A stretch of 64,000 bases of DNA from Ruminococcaceae bacterium KH2T8 (lineage in GTDB: Bacteria > Bacillota > Clostridia > Saccharofermentanales > Saccharofermentanaceae), in the NCBI GenBank assembly GCA_900111435.1, contig FOIY01000006.1:178854-242853 (forward strand), in the 5' to 3' direction. The notes under the pieces were generated by a model. The model was not told where the DNA came from. It ran no database searches and saw nothing but the letters and a program-made list of their open reading frames with translations. Both the position numbers and the translations under genes were made by a program. Shown here piece by piece: positions 1 through 9,153 of this stretch (its first letter is position 1; each line of letters begins with the position of its first letter).

Positions 1-2
1 CA

Positions 3-1193
3 TACCTGTCACTGAAAAAATACGGATATAACCATCACGGGGAAGCGCTTAATGAGTATCAGAGGCGCTTTAACAGCAGTGATGCCAAGCACATTGGCAT
101 TAACATAGGCTCGTCACCTGCATTCTTTGTTGAGACTAAGGAGATCAACAAGAGTGTATTGGCGCTCTATAAGATGGACAAAAAGGTTATGGAGCTGTGT
201 CGTGAACTGTCGCCTGAAGCTGTTGCTCAGTATCTGCTTAAATGTCTTACCGATGAGATACAGATAACTAATAGTATCGAGGGCGTTCACAGTACACAAA
301 AAGAGATCCTTGATGCCTATGAGAATAGGGGAACACGATTTAAGGGCATAGTTGATAAGTATTTGCTTATGCTTTCGGATGAGCAGATATTGCTTGAAAG
401 CAATCAGGACATTCGAGCTCTATACGATGAACTGGTCCTTCCCGAAGTATTGGAAGAATCCGAAAAGGATCGTCCTGATGGTGAGATCTTTCGTAAAGAG
501 CGTGTTTTTGTAAGAGGGGCAAAACTTGAACCGTCTCATGAGGGATTATATCCCGAAGAGAAGATAATCGATGCAATGCAAAGGGCTCTCGATTACCTGA
601 ATGATGAAGATGAAGAGCTTATTTACAGGGTTTCCGTATTTCACTATCTTCTCGGCTATATCCATCCGTTTTATAACGGTAATGGAAGACTGAACCGCTT
701 TATAAGCAGTTATATGCTGACGAGTGAACTTGAGCTGATCATCGGATATAGGTTGGCCTGTACGATCAAGGAGGAACAATCGGCGTACAACAAAGCATTC
801 GACGAGTGTAATGATGAAGCAAACCGCGGCGAACTTACGATGTTTGTTGAGATGTTTGTGAATATCCTGACGGAGAGCATGGAGAACCTTATAGTTGCAT
901 TAAAAGAGAAAAAAGCTGATTGGGAACGATATCAGAGTAATATTTCGGTGTTGCCTTTTGGAACAGAGAAATATTATCCTGCGGTCTACGAGCAACTCAT
1001 TCTTCATGAATTGTTCGCTCCGGAAGGTGTCGACATGGTAAACCTTAAGAAAGCTACCAATATCAGTATTCCTACATTAAGGAAACTTCTTAAGAATATA
1101 GAGGATGCAGGACTTCTGAAGGTTGACAGCAGCGGAAGACGTTTTGTCTATGGTATCCGCCTGGATAAGATAGATGAGTTACTGCAGAGATGA
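3..1193 (+). CDS. Fic family protein (AMP transferase-like), 5' end outside window
   Basis: The reading frame is open from base 3, so the gene begins upstream of the window; the TTG at 159 is internal. The protein carries a complete Fic core motif HPFYNGNGR (bases 663-689), whose His is the catalytic residue that transfers AMP from ATP to Ser/Thr/Tyr hydroxyls of target proteins. An upstream TNSIEG stretch (268-285) fits the autoinhibitory (S/T)xxxE(G/N) helix, so the enzyme is probably self-restrained. The C-terminal ~70 residues look like a winged-helix DNA-binding domain, the usual architecture of Fic-HTH proteins. Its target is unknown. No antitoxin gene lies downstream; the next gene is a glycosyltransferase after a 47-base gap that contains TATAAT at 1196. 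Family is certain, role is not. Confidence 0.9.
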   Translation, partial: YLSLKKYGYNHHGEALNEYQRRFNSSDAKHIGINIGSSPAFFVETKEINKSVLALYKMDKKVMELCRELSPEAVAQYLLKCLTDEIQITNSIEGVHSTQKEILDAYENRGTRFKGIVDKYLLMLSDEQILLESNQDIRALYDELVLPEVLEESEKDRPDGEIFRKERVFVRGAKLEPSHEGLYPEEKIIDAMQRALDYLNDEDEELIYRVSVFHYLLGYIHPFYNGNGRLNRFISSYMLTSELELIIGYRLACTIKEEQSAYNKAFDECNDEANRGELTMFVEMFVNILTESMENLIVALKEKKADWERYQSNISVLPFGTEKYYPAVYEQLILHELFAPEGVDMVNLKKATNISIPTLRKLLKNIEDAGLLKVDSSGRRFVYGIRLDKIDELLQR

Positions 1194-1240
1194 TATATAA
1201 TATCGTTGAAAGATAATCAGATCTGAGGATAAAGGATAAT

Positions 1241-2314
1241 ATGGATAAAGAGCATCTCGTTCCGATAATAATACCTTCATATGAGCCTGACGAGAGGCTC
1301 ATAGACATAATAAAGGACCTCGTTAAGGCAGATCTCACGCCGATCGTCCTCGTAGATGACGGCAGCGGAGATGAGTATCGCAAGTATTTTGAGGAGGCTC
1401 AGCAGATCATGGGAGATAAGGGTGTGCTTCTGACCCACGAAGTCAATAAGGGTAAGGGCCGCGCCTTGAAGACTGCATTCTCATATATTCTGGAAGGCGA
1501 CCTTAAGACTGCGATCGGTGCCATTACTGCCGATTCGGACGGACAGCATACTGTCGAATGCATAAGCAAGGTAAAAGATGCTCTTATAGCTCACCCTGAC
1601 GACCTGATCTTAGGCGTTCGTAAGTTCGACGGGCCTGATGTTCCGTGGAAGAGCAGGGCGGGTAATACCATCACGATCAAGGTCGTATCCTATATCTCGG
1701 GACTTAATATCTCCGATACACAGACGGGACTTCGAGGAATCTCTAATGCCTTCATGAAGGATCTTCTCGATGTTAAGGGCGAGAGGTTCGAGTTTGAAAC
1801 TCAGATGCTCCTCGAGACCAAAAACAAGATAAATATCACCGAAGTACCGATCAAGACGGTCTACGATTCGGCGACGGATCACAAGACTCACTTTGATCCC
1901 TGGAAGGATTCTATAAGGATATATAAGCTCTTCGGCGTTCAGTTTCTGAAGTTCCTGTTTGCATCGCTGTCGTCTTGCGTACTGGATCTCGTACTCTTTG
2001 CGCTTTTCTGCGGAATGCTCAAAGGCGGCGGAGTCACGGCTTATGTAGCGATCGCGACCGCGGTCGCCAGAGTGCTCTCTGCGACATATAACTACACGAT
2101 CAACTATAAGGTAGTATTTAAGAGTAATAACAGTAAGGCGGTATCTGCAGGTAAGTATATCCTCTTAGCGCTCGTTCAGATGGGACTTAGTGCCCTTCTG
2201 GTAACGCTGTCATGCATGGCGCTTCCTGCGGCTCCCGAGGTAGTCCTCAAGGCGATCATAGACATGATATTGTTCTTTATAAGTTACTACGTTCAGAGAA
2301 AGTTTATATTCTGA
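1241..2314 (+). CDS. GT2 glycosyltransferase fused to a GtrA-like membrane domain
   Basis: Residues 1-225 form a GT-A fold family 2 glycosyltransferase of the polyprenyl-phosphate sugar synthase (DPM1/GtrB) type. Visible are IIIPSYEPD near the start, the VDDGSGD nucleotide-binding loop and a TADSDGQH metal-binding segment. Residues ~230-357 form a GtrA/DPMS-like domain with four predicted membrane helices, ending in YYVQRKFIF, the typical GtrA tail. The protein probably makes a lipid-linked sugar from a nucleotide sugar and may help present it across the membrane. The start has a good ribosome binding site (AAAGGAT). It lies 12 bases upstream of a polytopic membrane protein that may be the acceptor transferase. 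The sugar cannot be deduced from sequence. Confidence 0.9.
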   Translation: MDKEHLVPIIIPSYEPDERLIDIIKDLVKADLTPIVLVDDGSGDEYRKYFEEAQQIMGDKGVLLTHEVNKGKGRALKTAFSYILEGDLKTAIGAITADSDGQHTVECISKVKDALIAHPDDLILGVRKFDGPDVPWKSRAGNTITIKVVSYISGLNISDTQTGLRGISNAFMKDLLDVKGERFEFETQMLLETKNKINITEVPIKTVYDSATDHKTHFDPWKDSIRIYKLFGVQFLKFLFASLSSCVLDLVLFALFCGMLKGGGVTAYVAIATAVARVLSATYNYTINYKVVFKSNNSKAVSAGKYILLALVQMGLSALLVTLSCMALPAAPEVVLKAIIDMILFFISYYVQRKFIF

Positions 2315-2320
2315 TATAAT
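2292..2320 (+). promoter_or_regulatory. Candidate promoter giving a leaderless transcript for the gene at 2327
   Basis: TTCAGA (2292-2297), a 17-base spacer and TATAAT (2315-2320) overlap the end of the preceding gene. The +1 predicted from the -10 box is base 2327, which is the A of the next ATG. No Shine-Dalgarno sequence is present between the box and the start codon. Confidence 0.5.
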
Positions 2321-2326
2321 ACCCCT

Positions 2327-3856
2327 ATGATAGAGAAGGCTTCGATAAAGACAACTAAGAAATCTGACGGCACCATGGCATTCTTACTTGCCCTGGCGCT
2401 TTATATGTTCAGTCCCTTTACTCTTATCTCCACGATGGGGAACATGATCTCCGATACCGCCATTCAGATCAGGATCGGTCTCGACAGTATCGCATCGGGA
2501 CACCTGATCCTCGATGAGATCTACAGCTGGCATCCTGACCTTATCTTTACGGCTCATGAAGCCGGGTGGTACGTGCTCCTCGGCGCCGCATATAAGGCGC
2601 TCGGTATCGCAGGAGTCATTATCGTAGGCGCGATCTTTACTTATGTCACTGCATTTTTCTGTATAAAGCACAGCCATAAGGTTGCCAATCCTTTCGTTGG
2701 CGCGATCGTTATGGTACTGGTACCGTTCATGGGAGGCTATCCTGATTACAGCGTCAGGCCTTCGTGCGTATCGCTCTGTGCACTGGCGATCTTTGTATAT
2801 GTATATTTCGGAGAGTTCAAGGATAAGGCTAAGTACATCACATTCGTAGTATGCTGCTTCGCATTGGGCTGGCTTCACGGAGGAATACTTCCCGCATTTG
2901 CGGCAGTTATGCTCCTTCTTGCGGCTATCGAGGCGATCTACAGGAACTTCAAGGAAATGCTCTGGTGCTTAGGCTCCCTTGTTGCAGGCTTCCTCGTATC
3001 TCTTCTTAATCCCATCGGCATCCGTGTATGGACATTCGGACTTAAGCAGTCCGCGGCATCCGATGTATGGGCTTTCGTAGACGAATGGAATCCTAAGACA
3101 TTCACGATCCTTGAGGCGGTTCTTATCCTCCTTCTTCTTATCGGCTTTATGGTCGACGACAGAGTCAAGAAGTTTGAAAAGAGGACGATCACCAAGCTCG
3201 CGATCATGTGCATGTTCTTTGTTGCTACATGCGTCTATAAGAGGTTTATGCTCCAGTTCTCCGTAATGTATCTCATGATCGCTCCCGAGGAGCTGACGCT
3301 CCTTGTCGGCTGGATCAACGAGAACCTTACGAAGATAAAGAAGAAGCCCGCGATCTCCTCGAGGATCTACAGCCTCCTGGCGATCATCTGTGTTCTCTTT
3401 ACGGGTGTATCCGGATTTTTGAGGAGCACGGAGTATTTCCACTACAACTCGATGCAGGATATCGAGAACATGGTGGCTTATGACCATGACATAATTGGAT
3501 TTATTAAGGCGAAGGGCTATGAGCGTCCGTTTAATTCGTTCAATACGGGCTCCTGGCTCGCGTTCTCCGGCGTACCGGTTCATATCGATAACAGGATCGA
3601 TCCTTATATGAGCGAATACTCGGGAGTCGACCACATAAGAGGAAAGATCGATGTCGGATCCTTGGATGAGCTCGACTACATAAGGAGCGAATATGACTGC
3701 GATGCCTATATCCTTGAGGTACCTGCAGGCTATTCCTATCTGGTATACGAGATAGAGACATATGCTCCCGATCGCTATAGGGTAGTATACGACAATACCG
3801 TTACGTCAGGTGACGGCAATACATCAAGGCGCTGGCTGATCATCGAACCCTGCTGA
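2327..3856 (+). CDS. Polytopic membrane protein, GT-C-like, function unknown
   Basis: This 509-residue protein has about ten to twelve predicted membrane helices followed by a soluble C-terminal part of ~120 residues. The layout (short N-terminus, a first long loop containing DTAIQIRIGLDSI and YSWHPDLIFTAHEAGWY, multiple helices, extracytoplasmic tail) resembles GT-C glycosyltransferases, which use lipid-linked sugars outside the cell. The His/Asp/Glu-rich first loop is where such enzymes carry their catalytic acid. I do not recognise the family. It follows the GT2-GtrA gene by 12 bases, consistent with a donor-synthase/transferase pair. The ATG at 2327 has no ribosome binding site but sits exactly at the predicted start of a promoter. 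An intrinsic terminator overlaps the stop codon. Confidence 0.8.
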   Translation: MIEKASIKTTKKSDGTMAFLLALALYMFSPFTLISTMGNMISDTAIQIRIGLDSIASGHLILDEIYSWHPDLIFTAHEAGWYVLLGAAYKALGIAGVIIVGAIFTYVTAFFCIKHSHKVANPFVGAIVMVLVPFMGGYPDYSVRPSCVSLCALAIFVYVYFGEFKDKAKYITFVVCCFALGWLHGGILPAFAAVMLLLAAIEAIYRNFKEMLWCLGSLVAGFLVSLLNPIGIRVWTFGLKQSAASDVWAFVDEWNPKTFTILEAVLILLLLIGFMVDDRVKKFEKRTITKLAIMCMFFVATCVYKRFMLQFSVMYLMIAPEELTLLVGWINENLTKIKKKPAISSRIYSLLAIICVLFTGVSGFLRSTEYFHYNSMQDIENMVAYDHDIIGFIKAKGYERPFNSFNTGSWLAFSGVPVHIDNRIDPYMSEYSGVDHIRGKIDVGSLDELDYIRSEYDCDAYILEVPAGYSYLVYEIETYAPDRYRVVYDNTVTSGDGNTSRRWLIIEPC

Positions 3857-3873
3857 CCGCAGGGTTTTCTTTT
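3846..3873 (+). terminator. Intrinsic terminator after the GT operon
   Basis: AACCCTGC and GCAGGGTT form an 8-bp stem with a short loop, followed by TTCTTTT. The stem begins inside the last codons of the upstream gene and includes its stop codon. Confidence 0.85.
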
Positions 3874-3913
3874 GGGGAGAAAACCCGATCAGGGTCCGAG
3901 AGTTTACCATCAA

Positions 3914-3945
3914 TTAACACATTTATCAAGAAAAGGTGATATAGT
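3914..3945 (+). promoter_or_regulatory. Weak promoter candidate for the GGDEF/EAL gene
   Basis: TTAACA at 3914-3919 precedes TATAGT at 3940-3945. The 20-base spacing is long, so this is a tentative call. The predicted start would leave a leader of about nine bases before the ATG at 3961, and only a weak GGTGG lies upstream of that ATG. Confidence 0.3.
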
Positions 3946-3960
3946 GAAATTGGTGGCACT

Positions 3961-6681
3961 ATGAGCGATAACGGTATTGTCAGAAAACGCATAGCGATCC
4001 TTTGTGCGCAGCCCGAAGAATATTATCAGAAGGGCGTACTCGAAGGTATAAAGGACAAGCTTTTCGAAGCTGATCTTGACGTGTGCATTTTCGCGATGTA
4101 CCAGAAGTTTCAGGAGACAAAGGCCCGCGAGATCGGCGAATCGAACATCTTTAATCTCATAAACATAAATGAGTTCGACGGCATGATCCTTTTGGCCGAT
4201 ACCATCCAGACCCCCGGTGTATTAAGGCGTATCGAGGATCGCCTCTATAGCGAATATTCTAAGCCCGTCCTCTTTGTAGATAAGGACAGCGACTATTATC
4301 CTTCGATATCTCTTGATCATTATGATCCCATCGTAAGGCTCACCGAGCATCTTATCGTCGACCACGGATATAAGGATATCGCCTTTATTACCGGTAAGCA
4401 GTGGCACCCGTACTCCAGAGAGAGGCTTCATGCTTTCACGGATACGATGGAAAAGCACGGACTTAATGTGCGCCCGGAGAGGATCTATTACGGAGATTTC
4501 TGGTACGCGAGCGGTGAGACTATAGGTGACGAGCTCGCTTTGTTCCCTGATGATCTTCCCGAAGCAATAGCATGCGCTAATGACTATATGGCGATCGGAC
4601 TATGTTCCTCGCTTACAAAGCACGGCATCAGGGTACCCGAGGACGTAGCCGTGGTCGGATACGATTCGGTCGTAGAAGGCCAGGATAGCCCTCAGCCAAT
4701 AACATCCATACCGCTTCCTGCCCGTGAATACGGCGAATTTTGCGGTGAGAGCATGCTCTCGCTCCTTAAAGGTGGCAGGATAGGACGTTTTAAGAACAGT
4801 TGTGAGCTCTTTAAGGGCAGCAGCTGCGGATGCCATAATGAGAGCGTCGTCCCCAAGGTAAGGCTCAGGCCCACATGGGATACCGACGTATCCGCGCGCT
4901 CGTTCATGATGGAGCGTAACCGTATATTGGCAGATATGCTCTCGGGAGCTGACCTGGAGAGCGTCATGGACTCGGTGCAGTCCTATACATTCCAGATAAG
5001 ACCTTTTGACAGCTTCGACCTTTGCCTCAATTCATACTGGGCAGAGGACACGTTCAAGGTGGGAGAAGCCCTGAAGACCGGATATTCCGACCGTATGATC
5101 GATGTACTTTCATGCGGCAGGGAAGGTGAAGGCGAGGACCGCCTCGATTTCATGGAGACATTCGATACTTTGGAGATGCTCCCGAAGCTCCATGAGCCTT
5201 CGGATGAGCCCAGATGCTTTATCTTTACTCCCGTGCACTTTGACGACAGCAGCTTCGGCTATGCGGTCTTAGGGCTTAACGGATCACTCGCAAGGCTCGA
5301 TCACAGCTACTGCATGTGGCTCGTAAGCGTCATGTACGGTCTCGAATCCTTAAGAAGGCTCAAGGTCCTTTTGGGTACGAATAAGAAGATCGAAGCGAGC
5401 AGATATATCGACAGCCTGACGGGACTTTATAACTACGACGGTTTCCTGAAGCACGCCGATCCCATGATAGAAAGATCGATGCAGCTTCACTGCTATGTGA
5501 GCGTTATGGCACTTGATATCTCAGGCCTTAACGTTATAAATTCCGCATACGGCCGAAAGAGCGGCGATAAGGCGATAATAAAGCTCGCGCATATCCTCCG
5601 CGACTCTGTCGGCGAAGGTGCTATCTGTGCAAGGCTCGGTAACGACGAGTTCGTGATAGCTCAGCTGACGGACGAAAGTAACGGCAAGATCCTTCACGAT
5701 ATCAGGATGAGGATATCTGAGGAGGTCGCGAAATATAACCTCCCGCATGACTACGATATAGTTGTCGTATCAGGTGAGAAGGTAGGAAGATGCGGAAGCA
5801 TCAATGAGCTCGAGAGCCTTATAAATCTCGCGGTATCCATAAAGAACAACAACAAGGTGCGCGAGCAGAAGGTGCGCCTCGATTCGTCTCTTACTCCCGA
5901 GCAGAAGAAGATCGCAGAGACGGTAAAGAACCTCCTCGACGAGAACAGGTTCAACTATCACTATCAGCCGATCGTGAGTGCGAAGACCGGCGAGATATTC
6001 GCTTTCGAGGCTCTGATGAGGCCTGATATCGACCCGTATATCGGCCCCGCGGTGGTCATCGAGTACGCCGAGCACTTGGGCAGGATCTACGATGTCGAGA
6101 GGTCGACTTTCTATAATGTCCTTCGCGAATATGAGAATAAGAAGAATCTCTTTAATGAACGAAAGCTCTTTATAAACTGCATCACGGGCGTTACCTGGAC
6201 GGATGAAGATACCGATATCGTGGCGCCTAAGCTCAAGCAGTACTCCGACAGGATCGTCCTCGAGCTCACCGAGCAGCGTGAAGCAGATGACGAGATGCTC
6301 GATAAGATGAAGACCCAGATAAGAAAGCTCGGCATCCAGAGTGCGATCGACGATTACGGAACGGGATACTCAAATGTTGTAAACCTCTTAAGATATATGC
6401 CCGACTACGTTAAGATCGACAGGATGCTTCTCATGGGTATCAACGATAATCCGCAAAAGCAGCATTTCGTGAAGGAAGTTGCCCAGTTTGCACATGACAA
6501 TAATTTCCTTGTGCTTGCTGAGGGCGTTGAGACTTCCGATGAGCTCAAGACATGTATCGAGCTCGGAGCTGACCTCCTGCAGGGATACTACCTCGGGCGC
6601 CCGAAGGCTGAGATCATATCAGAGATAGACCCGGAAGTTCGAGAAGAGATATTCCGCTATAACGCATATAAGAATCGCTGA
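3961..6681 (+). CDS. LacI-type sensor with GGDEF and EAL domains (c-di-GMP phosphodiesterase likely)
   Basis: Residues ~10-290 form a LacI/periplasmic-binding-protein-like ligand-binding domain but lack the N-terminal helix-turn-helix of LacI repressors, and no signal peptide or membrane helix is seen. A ~180-residue linker follows. The GGDEF domain starts at DSLTGLYN (about residue 485). Its signature reads RLGNDEF near residue 560, with Asn for the second Gly, so cyclase activity is doubtful. The EAL domain (from ~650) is intact: FEALMRP near 683, ELTE, DDYGTGYSN, VKID, AEGVET and LQGYYLGRP supply the metal- and substrate-binding residues. The likely activity is c-di-GMP hydrolysis controlled by a small cytoplasmic ligand, perhaps a sugar. 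The gene is a single cistron between two membrane glycosyltransferase loci. Confidence 0.9.
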   Translation: MSDNGIVRKRIAILCAQPEEYYQKGVLEGIKDKLFEADLDVCIFAMYQKFQETKAREIGESNIFNLININEFDGMILLADTIQTPGVLRRIEDRLYSEYSKPVLFVDKDSDYYPSISLDHYDPIVRLTEHLIVDHGYKDIAFITGKQWHPYSRERLHAFTDTMEKHGLNVRPERIYYGDFWYASGETIGDELALFPDDLPEAIACANDYMAIGLCSSLTKHGIRVPEDVAVVGYDSVVEGQDSPQPITSIPLPAREYGEFCGESMLSLLKGGRIGRFKNSCELFKGSSCGCHNESVVPKVRLRPTWDTDVSARSFMMERNRILADMLSGADLESVMDSVQSYTFQIRPFDSFDLCLNSYWAEDTFKVGEALKTGYSDRMIDVLSCGREGEGEDRLDFMETFDTLEMLPKLHEPSDEPRCFIFTPVHFDDSSFGYAVLGLNGSLARLDHSYCMWLVSVMYGLESLRRLKVLLGTNKKIEASRYIDSLTGLYNYDGFLKHADPMIERSMQLHCYVSVMALDISGLNVINSAYGRKSGDKAIIKLAHILRDSVGEGAICARLGNDEFVIAQLTDESNGKILHDIRMRISEEVAKYNLPHDYDIVVVSGEKVGRCGSINELESLINLAVSIKNNNKVREQKVRLDSSLTPEQKKIAETVKNLLDENRFNYHYQPIVSAKTGEIFAFEALMRPDIDPYIGPAVVIEYAEHLGRIYDVERSTFYNVLREYENKKNLFNERKLFINCITGVTWTDEDTDIVAPKLKQYSDRIVLELTEQREADDEMLDKMKTQIRKLGIQSAIDDYGTGYSNVVNLLRYMPDYVKIDRMLLMGINDNPQKQHFVKEVAQFAHDNNFLVLAEGVETSDELKTCIELGADLLQGYYLGRPKAEIISEIDPEVREEIFRYNAYKNR

Positions 6682-6708
6682 GGCGATCTCCTCTTACTGC
6701 GGTCGGGA

Positions 6709-7860
6709 TCAGAAGAAGAATATTCCCTTTGCAAAGAGAAACGATGTCACCATCGTGATAAAGAGCGTGGCCATGAGCGTGATCTGCAGTGCTTCTTTGC
6801 GGCGGATATTCCTGAGCATGAGATATAAGGGGAAAAGTCCCGCGTAATATCTGTAAAAGCTGTCTGTCGGGCAGTCGATATGAGGATCCCTGATCGTCAT
6901 GTTGATCGTGATGAGGAAGAATACCGTATAGAGCACCAGTACGAGAGACTCCGCGTTGACTTTCTTGGCTTTTACCATCGGGCGGATCTCGATAAAGAGC
7001 AGGATGCAGGTTGCGATAAACAGGATGAGCGATAATGCCTCATTGGTCTTATTAAGGATCGTAAAGTCCATGCCGTCGTACTTATAAGTATCGGTGAAGA
7101 TGACCTGCAGCTCGATGAACGTAGTCTTGAAGATATTAGATGACATCCTGAGCCAGTAGTCCATCTGCGCATCCATGAAGATCTTCCAGTTGCCGTAATT
7201 CACCTGAAGATAGATAGGGTAGATAAGGCTGATGGCCGTAGCAGGGATATAAGTTACAAGGATATCGACTATCTTGATTTCCTTGCGGAACCACTGTATG
7301 CACATTCCGACGAAGATCGCGAGGAAGAGCATCGAGCCCGAGTTACGAGTAGCGACCGAAAGTCCGAGGATAAGTCCCAGAGCCCAGAAGTGTTTTTTCT
7401 TAATAAAAAGGATAAATGCCGAGACGGTCAGGAGGAAGAATAATGACTCCGTATATTCGAGCATCGAGAAGAAAGACTGGGGCGAGAAGGCCAGTATGCC
7501 GATGACCGTGCCGTATTCTTTGAAGTTATAGTGATCCTTAAGGATGTACTTAATAAGTACGAGTGAAAAGAAGAACGCGATGTTATTGAGGATGACGAGT
7601 CCGACATCCGAGATATATCTTATGAGAAGTGGGATGACCGGAAAGAATACCGTGATCTCTTCGTTGTAGCCTGATGCGGCGATCTGCCTGTAGTGGACAG
7701 TATCGAAAAGCCCCCAGATCTCAAGGAAAGGAGTCGGGGTCAGAGCCATCAGGACCGTGAATATGAGCCTTGAGGCCAGAAACAGCAATATGACATCCTT
7801 ATGGTCGCTAAGGAGCTTCGTTGCTTTGCTGTCTGTTTTTATCGATTCTTCTACTTTCAT
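6709..7860 (-). CDS. PIG-V-like membrane mannosyltransferase
   Basis: This protein of ~383 residues has about ten predicted membrane helices and the features of bacterial PIG-V (GPI mannosyltransferase 2) homologues: an early FDTVHYRQIAASGY loop with the acidic/His residues of the GT-C active site, FFPVIPLL, and SPQSFFSMLEYTESLFF followed by ATRNSG. PIG-V enzymes transfer mannose from polyprenyl-phosphate-mannose to a glycolipid outside the membrane. A longer frame from 7953 is rejected because the ATG at 7860 lies just after a TATAAT box. The DPM1-like gene at 59214 and the GDP-mannose enzyme at 59965 could supply its donor. The acceptor is unknown. It converges with the GGDEF/EAL gene. Confidence 0.75.
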   Translation of the reverse strand: MKVEESIKTDSKATKLLSDHKDVILLFLASRLIFTVLMALTPTPFLEIWGLFDTVHYRQIAASGYNEEITVFFPVIPLLIRYISDVGLVILNNIAFFFSLVLIKYILKDHYNFKEYGTVIGILAFSPQSFFSMLEYTESLFFLLTVSAFILFIKKKHFWALGLILGLSVATRNSGSMLFLAIFVGMCIQWFRKEIKIVDILVTYIPATAISLIYPIYLQVNYGNWKIFMDAQMDYWLRMSSNIFKTTFIELQVIFTDTYKYDGMDFTILNKTNEALSLILFIATCILLFIEIRPMVKAKKVNAESLVLVLYTVFFLITINMTIRDPHIDCPTDSFYRYYAGLFPLYLMLRNIRRKEALQITLMATLFITMVTSFLFAKGIFFF

Positions 7861-7869
7861 ATTATGTAC

Positions 7870-7897
7870 ATTATAACAATTGAAGCATTTTTTGCTA
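7870..7897 (-). promoter_or_regulatory. Promoter candidate for the PIG-V-like gene, near-leaderless
   Basis: On the minus strand TATAAT occupies 7875-7870 with a weak TAGCAA as -35 (16-base spacing). The predicted start is base 7863, three bases before the ATG at 7860, and no Shine-Dalgarno sequence is present. It lies back to back with the plus-strand riboswitch promoter. Confidence 0.4.
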
Positions 7898-7909
7898 TTG
7901 CTATATAAT
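7880..7909 (+). promoter_or_regulatory. Promoter of the cobalamin riboswitch / btuFCD operon
   Basis: TTGAAG (7880-7885), an 18-base spacer and a perfect TATAAT (7904-7909) lie directly upstream of the riboswitch, so transcription would start at about 7916, the first stem of the aptamer. Confidence 0.75.
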
Positions 7910-7913
7910 GAAC

Positions 7914-8086
7914 ATGCCGTCGGTGCCCCGTAAAAAGGGTTAAAAGGGAACACGGTGTAAATCCGTGGCAGCCCCCGCTACTGTCAGTGCTTACGCGGCT
8001 TTCGATATCCATTGGGTGCCCCCGTCGGGCACCTGAGAAGGGGAGAGACGCTAAACGGCATGAGTCAGGAAACCTGCCGATGAGTT
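7914..8086 (+). ncRNA. Cobalamin (AdoCbl) riboswitch
   Basis: The leader holds the conserved blocks of cobalamin riboswitches in order: GGGAACACGGTGTAAATCCG, then GCAGCCCCCGCTACTGT, a variable stem with GGTGCCCCCGTCGGGCACC, and the B12 box GAGTCAGGAAACCTGCC at about 8062-8078. ATGCCGT at 7914 pairs with ACGGCAT at 8055-8061 to close the aptamer. Binding of adenosylcobalamin normally shuts off the downstream genes. The 54 bases between the B12 box and the btuF ATG show no clear intrinsic terminator, so control may act on translation. Confidence 0.95.
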
Positions 8087-8139
8087 ATTTATTCAGCGCA
8101 CGGCTGCGGAGGGCGGCGGTGATCGCGGAAAGAAAAAGT

Positions 8140-9153
8140 ATGAAGAAGAAAGTGTTGAGTGTTGTATTGGCACTTGCCGTTACAACAACACTCTTCAGCG
8201 CATGCGCAACAGCAACTGAAGAGACGACAACAACAGCTGCTACGGCCGCTCAGACAGAAGAGACGACGACCACGGCAGAAGAGACAACAGCCGCAGATGA
8301 TTCCATCTATCCTCTGACTTACACGGATGCTTACGGCAACGAAGTTACGATCGAATCTGAGCCCGAGACTGTAGTAAGCGTATCTCCCGCTCTTACTGAG
8401 ATCGTATTTGCTCTCGGCGCACAGGACAAGCTCGTAGGCAGATCTTCCTATGACGATTATCCTGCAGAAGTATTCGATATCCAGGATGTAGGACCTATCG
8501 ATCTTCCCGACACAGAGCTCATCGCTTCTCTCGAGCCCGACGTAGTCATCGCATCTTCTATCTTCAGTGAGGAAGCTTATAACGCTATCACTGAGCTCGG
8601 TATCCCCGTTGTTATCATCAGGGACGAGACAACACTTACAGGTATGTTCGGCGTTATCGCTGACGTAGCTGACGTTATCGGTGCTCACGAAGAGGGTGAG
8701 GCTCTCGTAGCTGAGCTTCAGGCTGAGCTTGACGAGATCACAGACAATGTTGCCGAGGAAGAGCCTTCCGTATCCGTATATTACTGCATGGGTTACGGTG
8801 AGTACGGCGACTACACAGCAGGCGGCGATACATTCATCAACGATATCATCACTACTGCAGGTGCTATCAATGCCGCAGGCGATGTATCCGGCTGGAGCTA
8901 CTCTCAGGAAGCACTCCTTGAGGCTGATCCTGACTATATCCTCGTACCTTCATGGGGTTATGACGCATTCCTTGAGACTGAGCCCTATTCTTCCCTTACA
9001 GCTGTTCAGGAGGGCAGAGTAATCGCCGTAGACAGCAACATGTTCGAGAGACAGGGCCCGAGGAACCTCGACGCAGTCATCCTTATCCAGGAGGCTATTA
9101 GCGGCGCTAACGCATCTGCAGCTGAAACAGAAGCTGATGCAGAGGCAGCCTGA
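8140..9153 (+). CDS. btuF: Cobalamin ABC transporter substrate-binding lipoprotein
   Basis: This is the extracytoplasmic binding protein of a vitamin B12 importer. The protein (337 residues) starts MKKKVLSVVLALAV and has a lipobox LFSAC, so it is a lipoprotein anchored outside the membrane. A Thr/Glu-rich linker (about residues 22-55) leads to a PF01497-type binding fold with two lobes joined by a long helix (ETVVSVSPALTEIVFALGA to ALVAELQAELDEI). The family also binds ferric siderophores and heme; the cobalamin riboswitch immediately upstream is what identifies the substrate. An in-frame upstream extension to 7987 is rejected because it lies inside the riboswitch and would hide the signal peptide. 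The permease start overlaps its 3' end. Confidence 0.92.
   Translation: MKKKVLSVVLALAVTTTLFSACATATEETTTTAATAAQTEETTTTAEETTAADDSIYPLTYTDAYGNEVTIESEPETVVSVSPALTEIVFALGAQDKLVGRSSYDDYPAEVFDIQDVGPIDLPDTELIASLEPDVVIASSIFSEEAYNAITELGIPVVIIRDETTLTGMFGVIADVADVIGAHEEGEALVAELQAELDEITDNVAEEEPSVSVYYCMGYGEYGDYTAGGDTFINDIITTAGAINAAGDVSGWSYSQEALLEADPDYILVPSWGYDAFLETEPYSSLTAVQEGRVIAVDSNMFERQGPRNLDAVILIQEAISGANASAAETEADAEAA

Noticed and set aside
7987..8139. Upstream extension of the btuF frame
   Set aside because: It lies inside the cobalamin riboswitch and would bury the lipoprotein signal peptide; the ATG at 8140 explains the protein.
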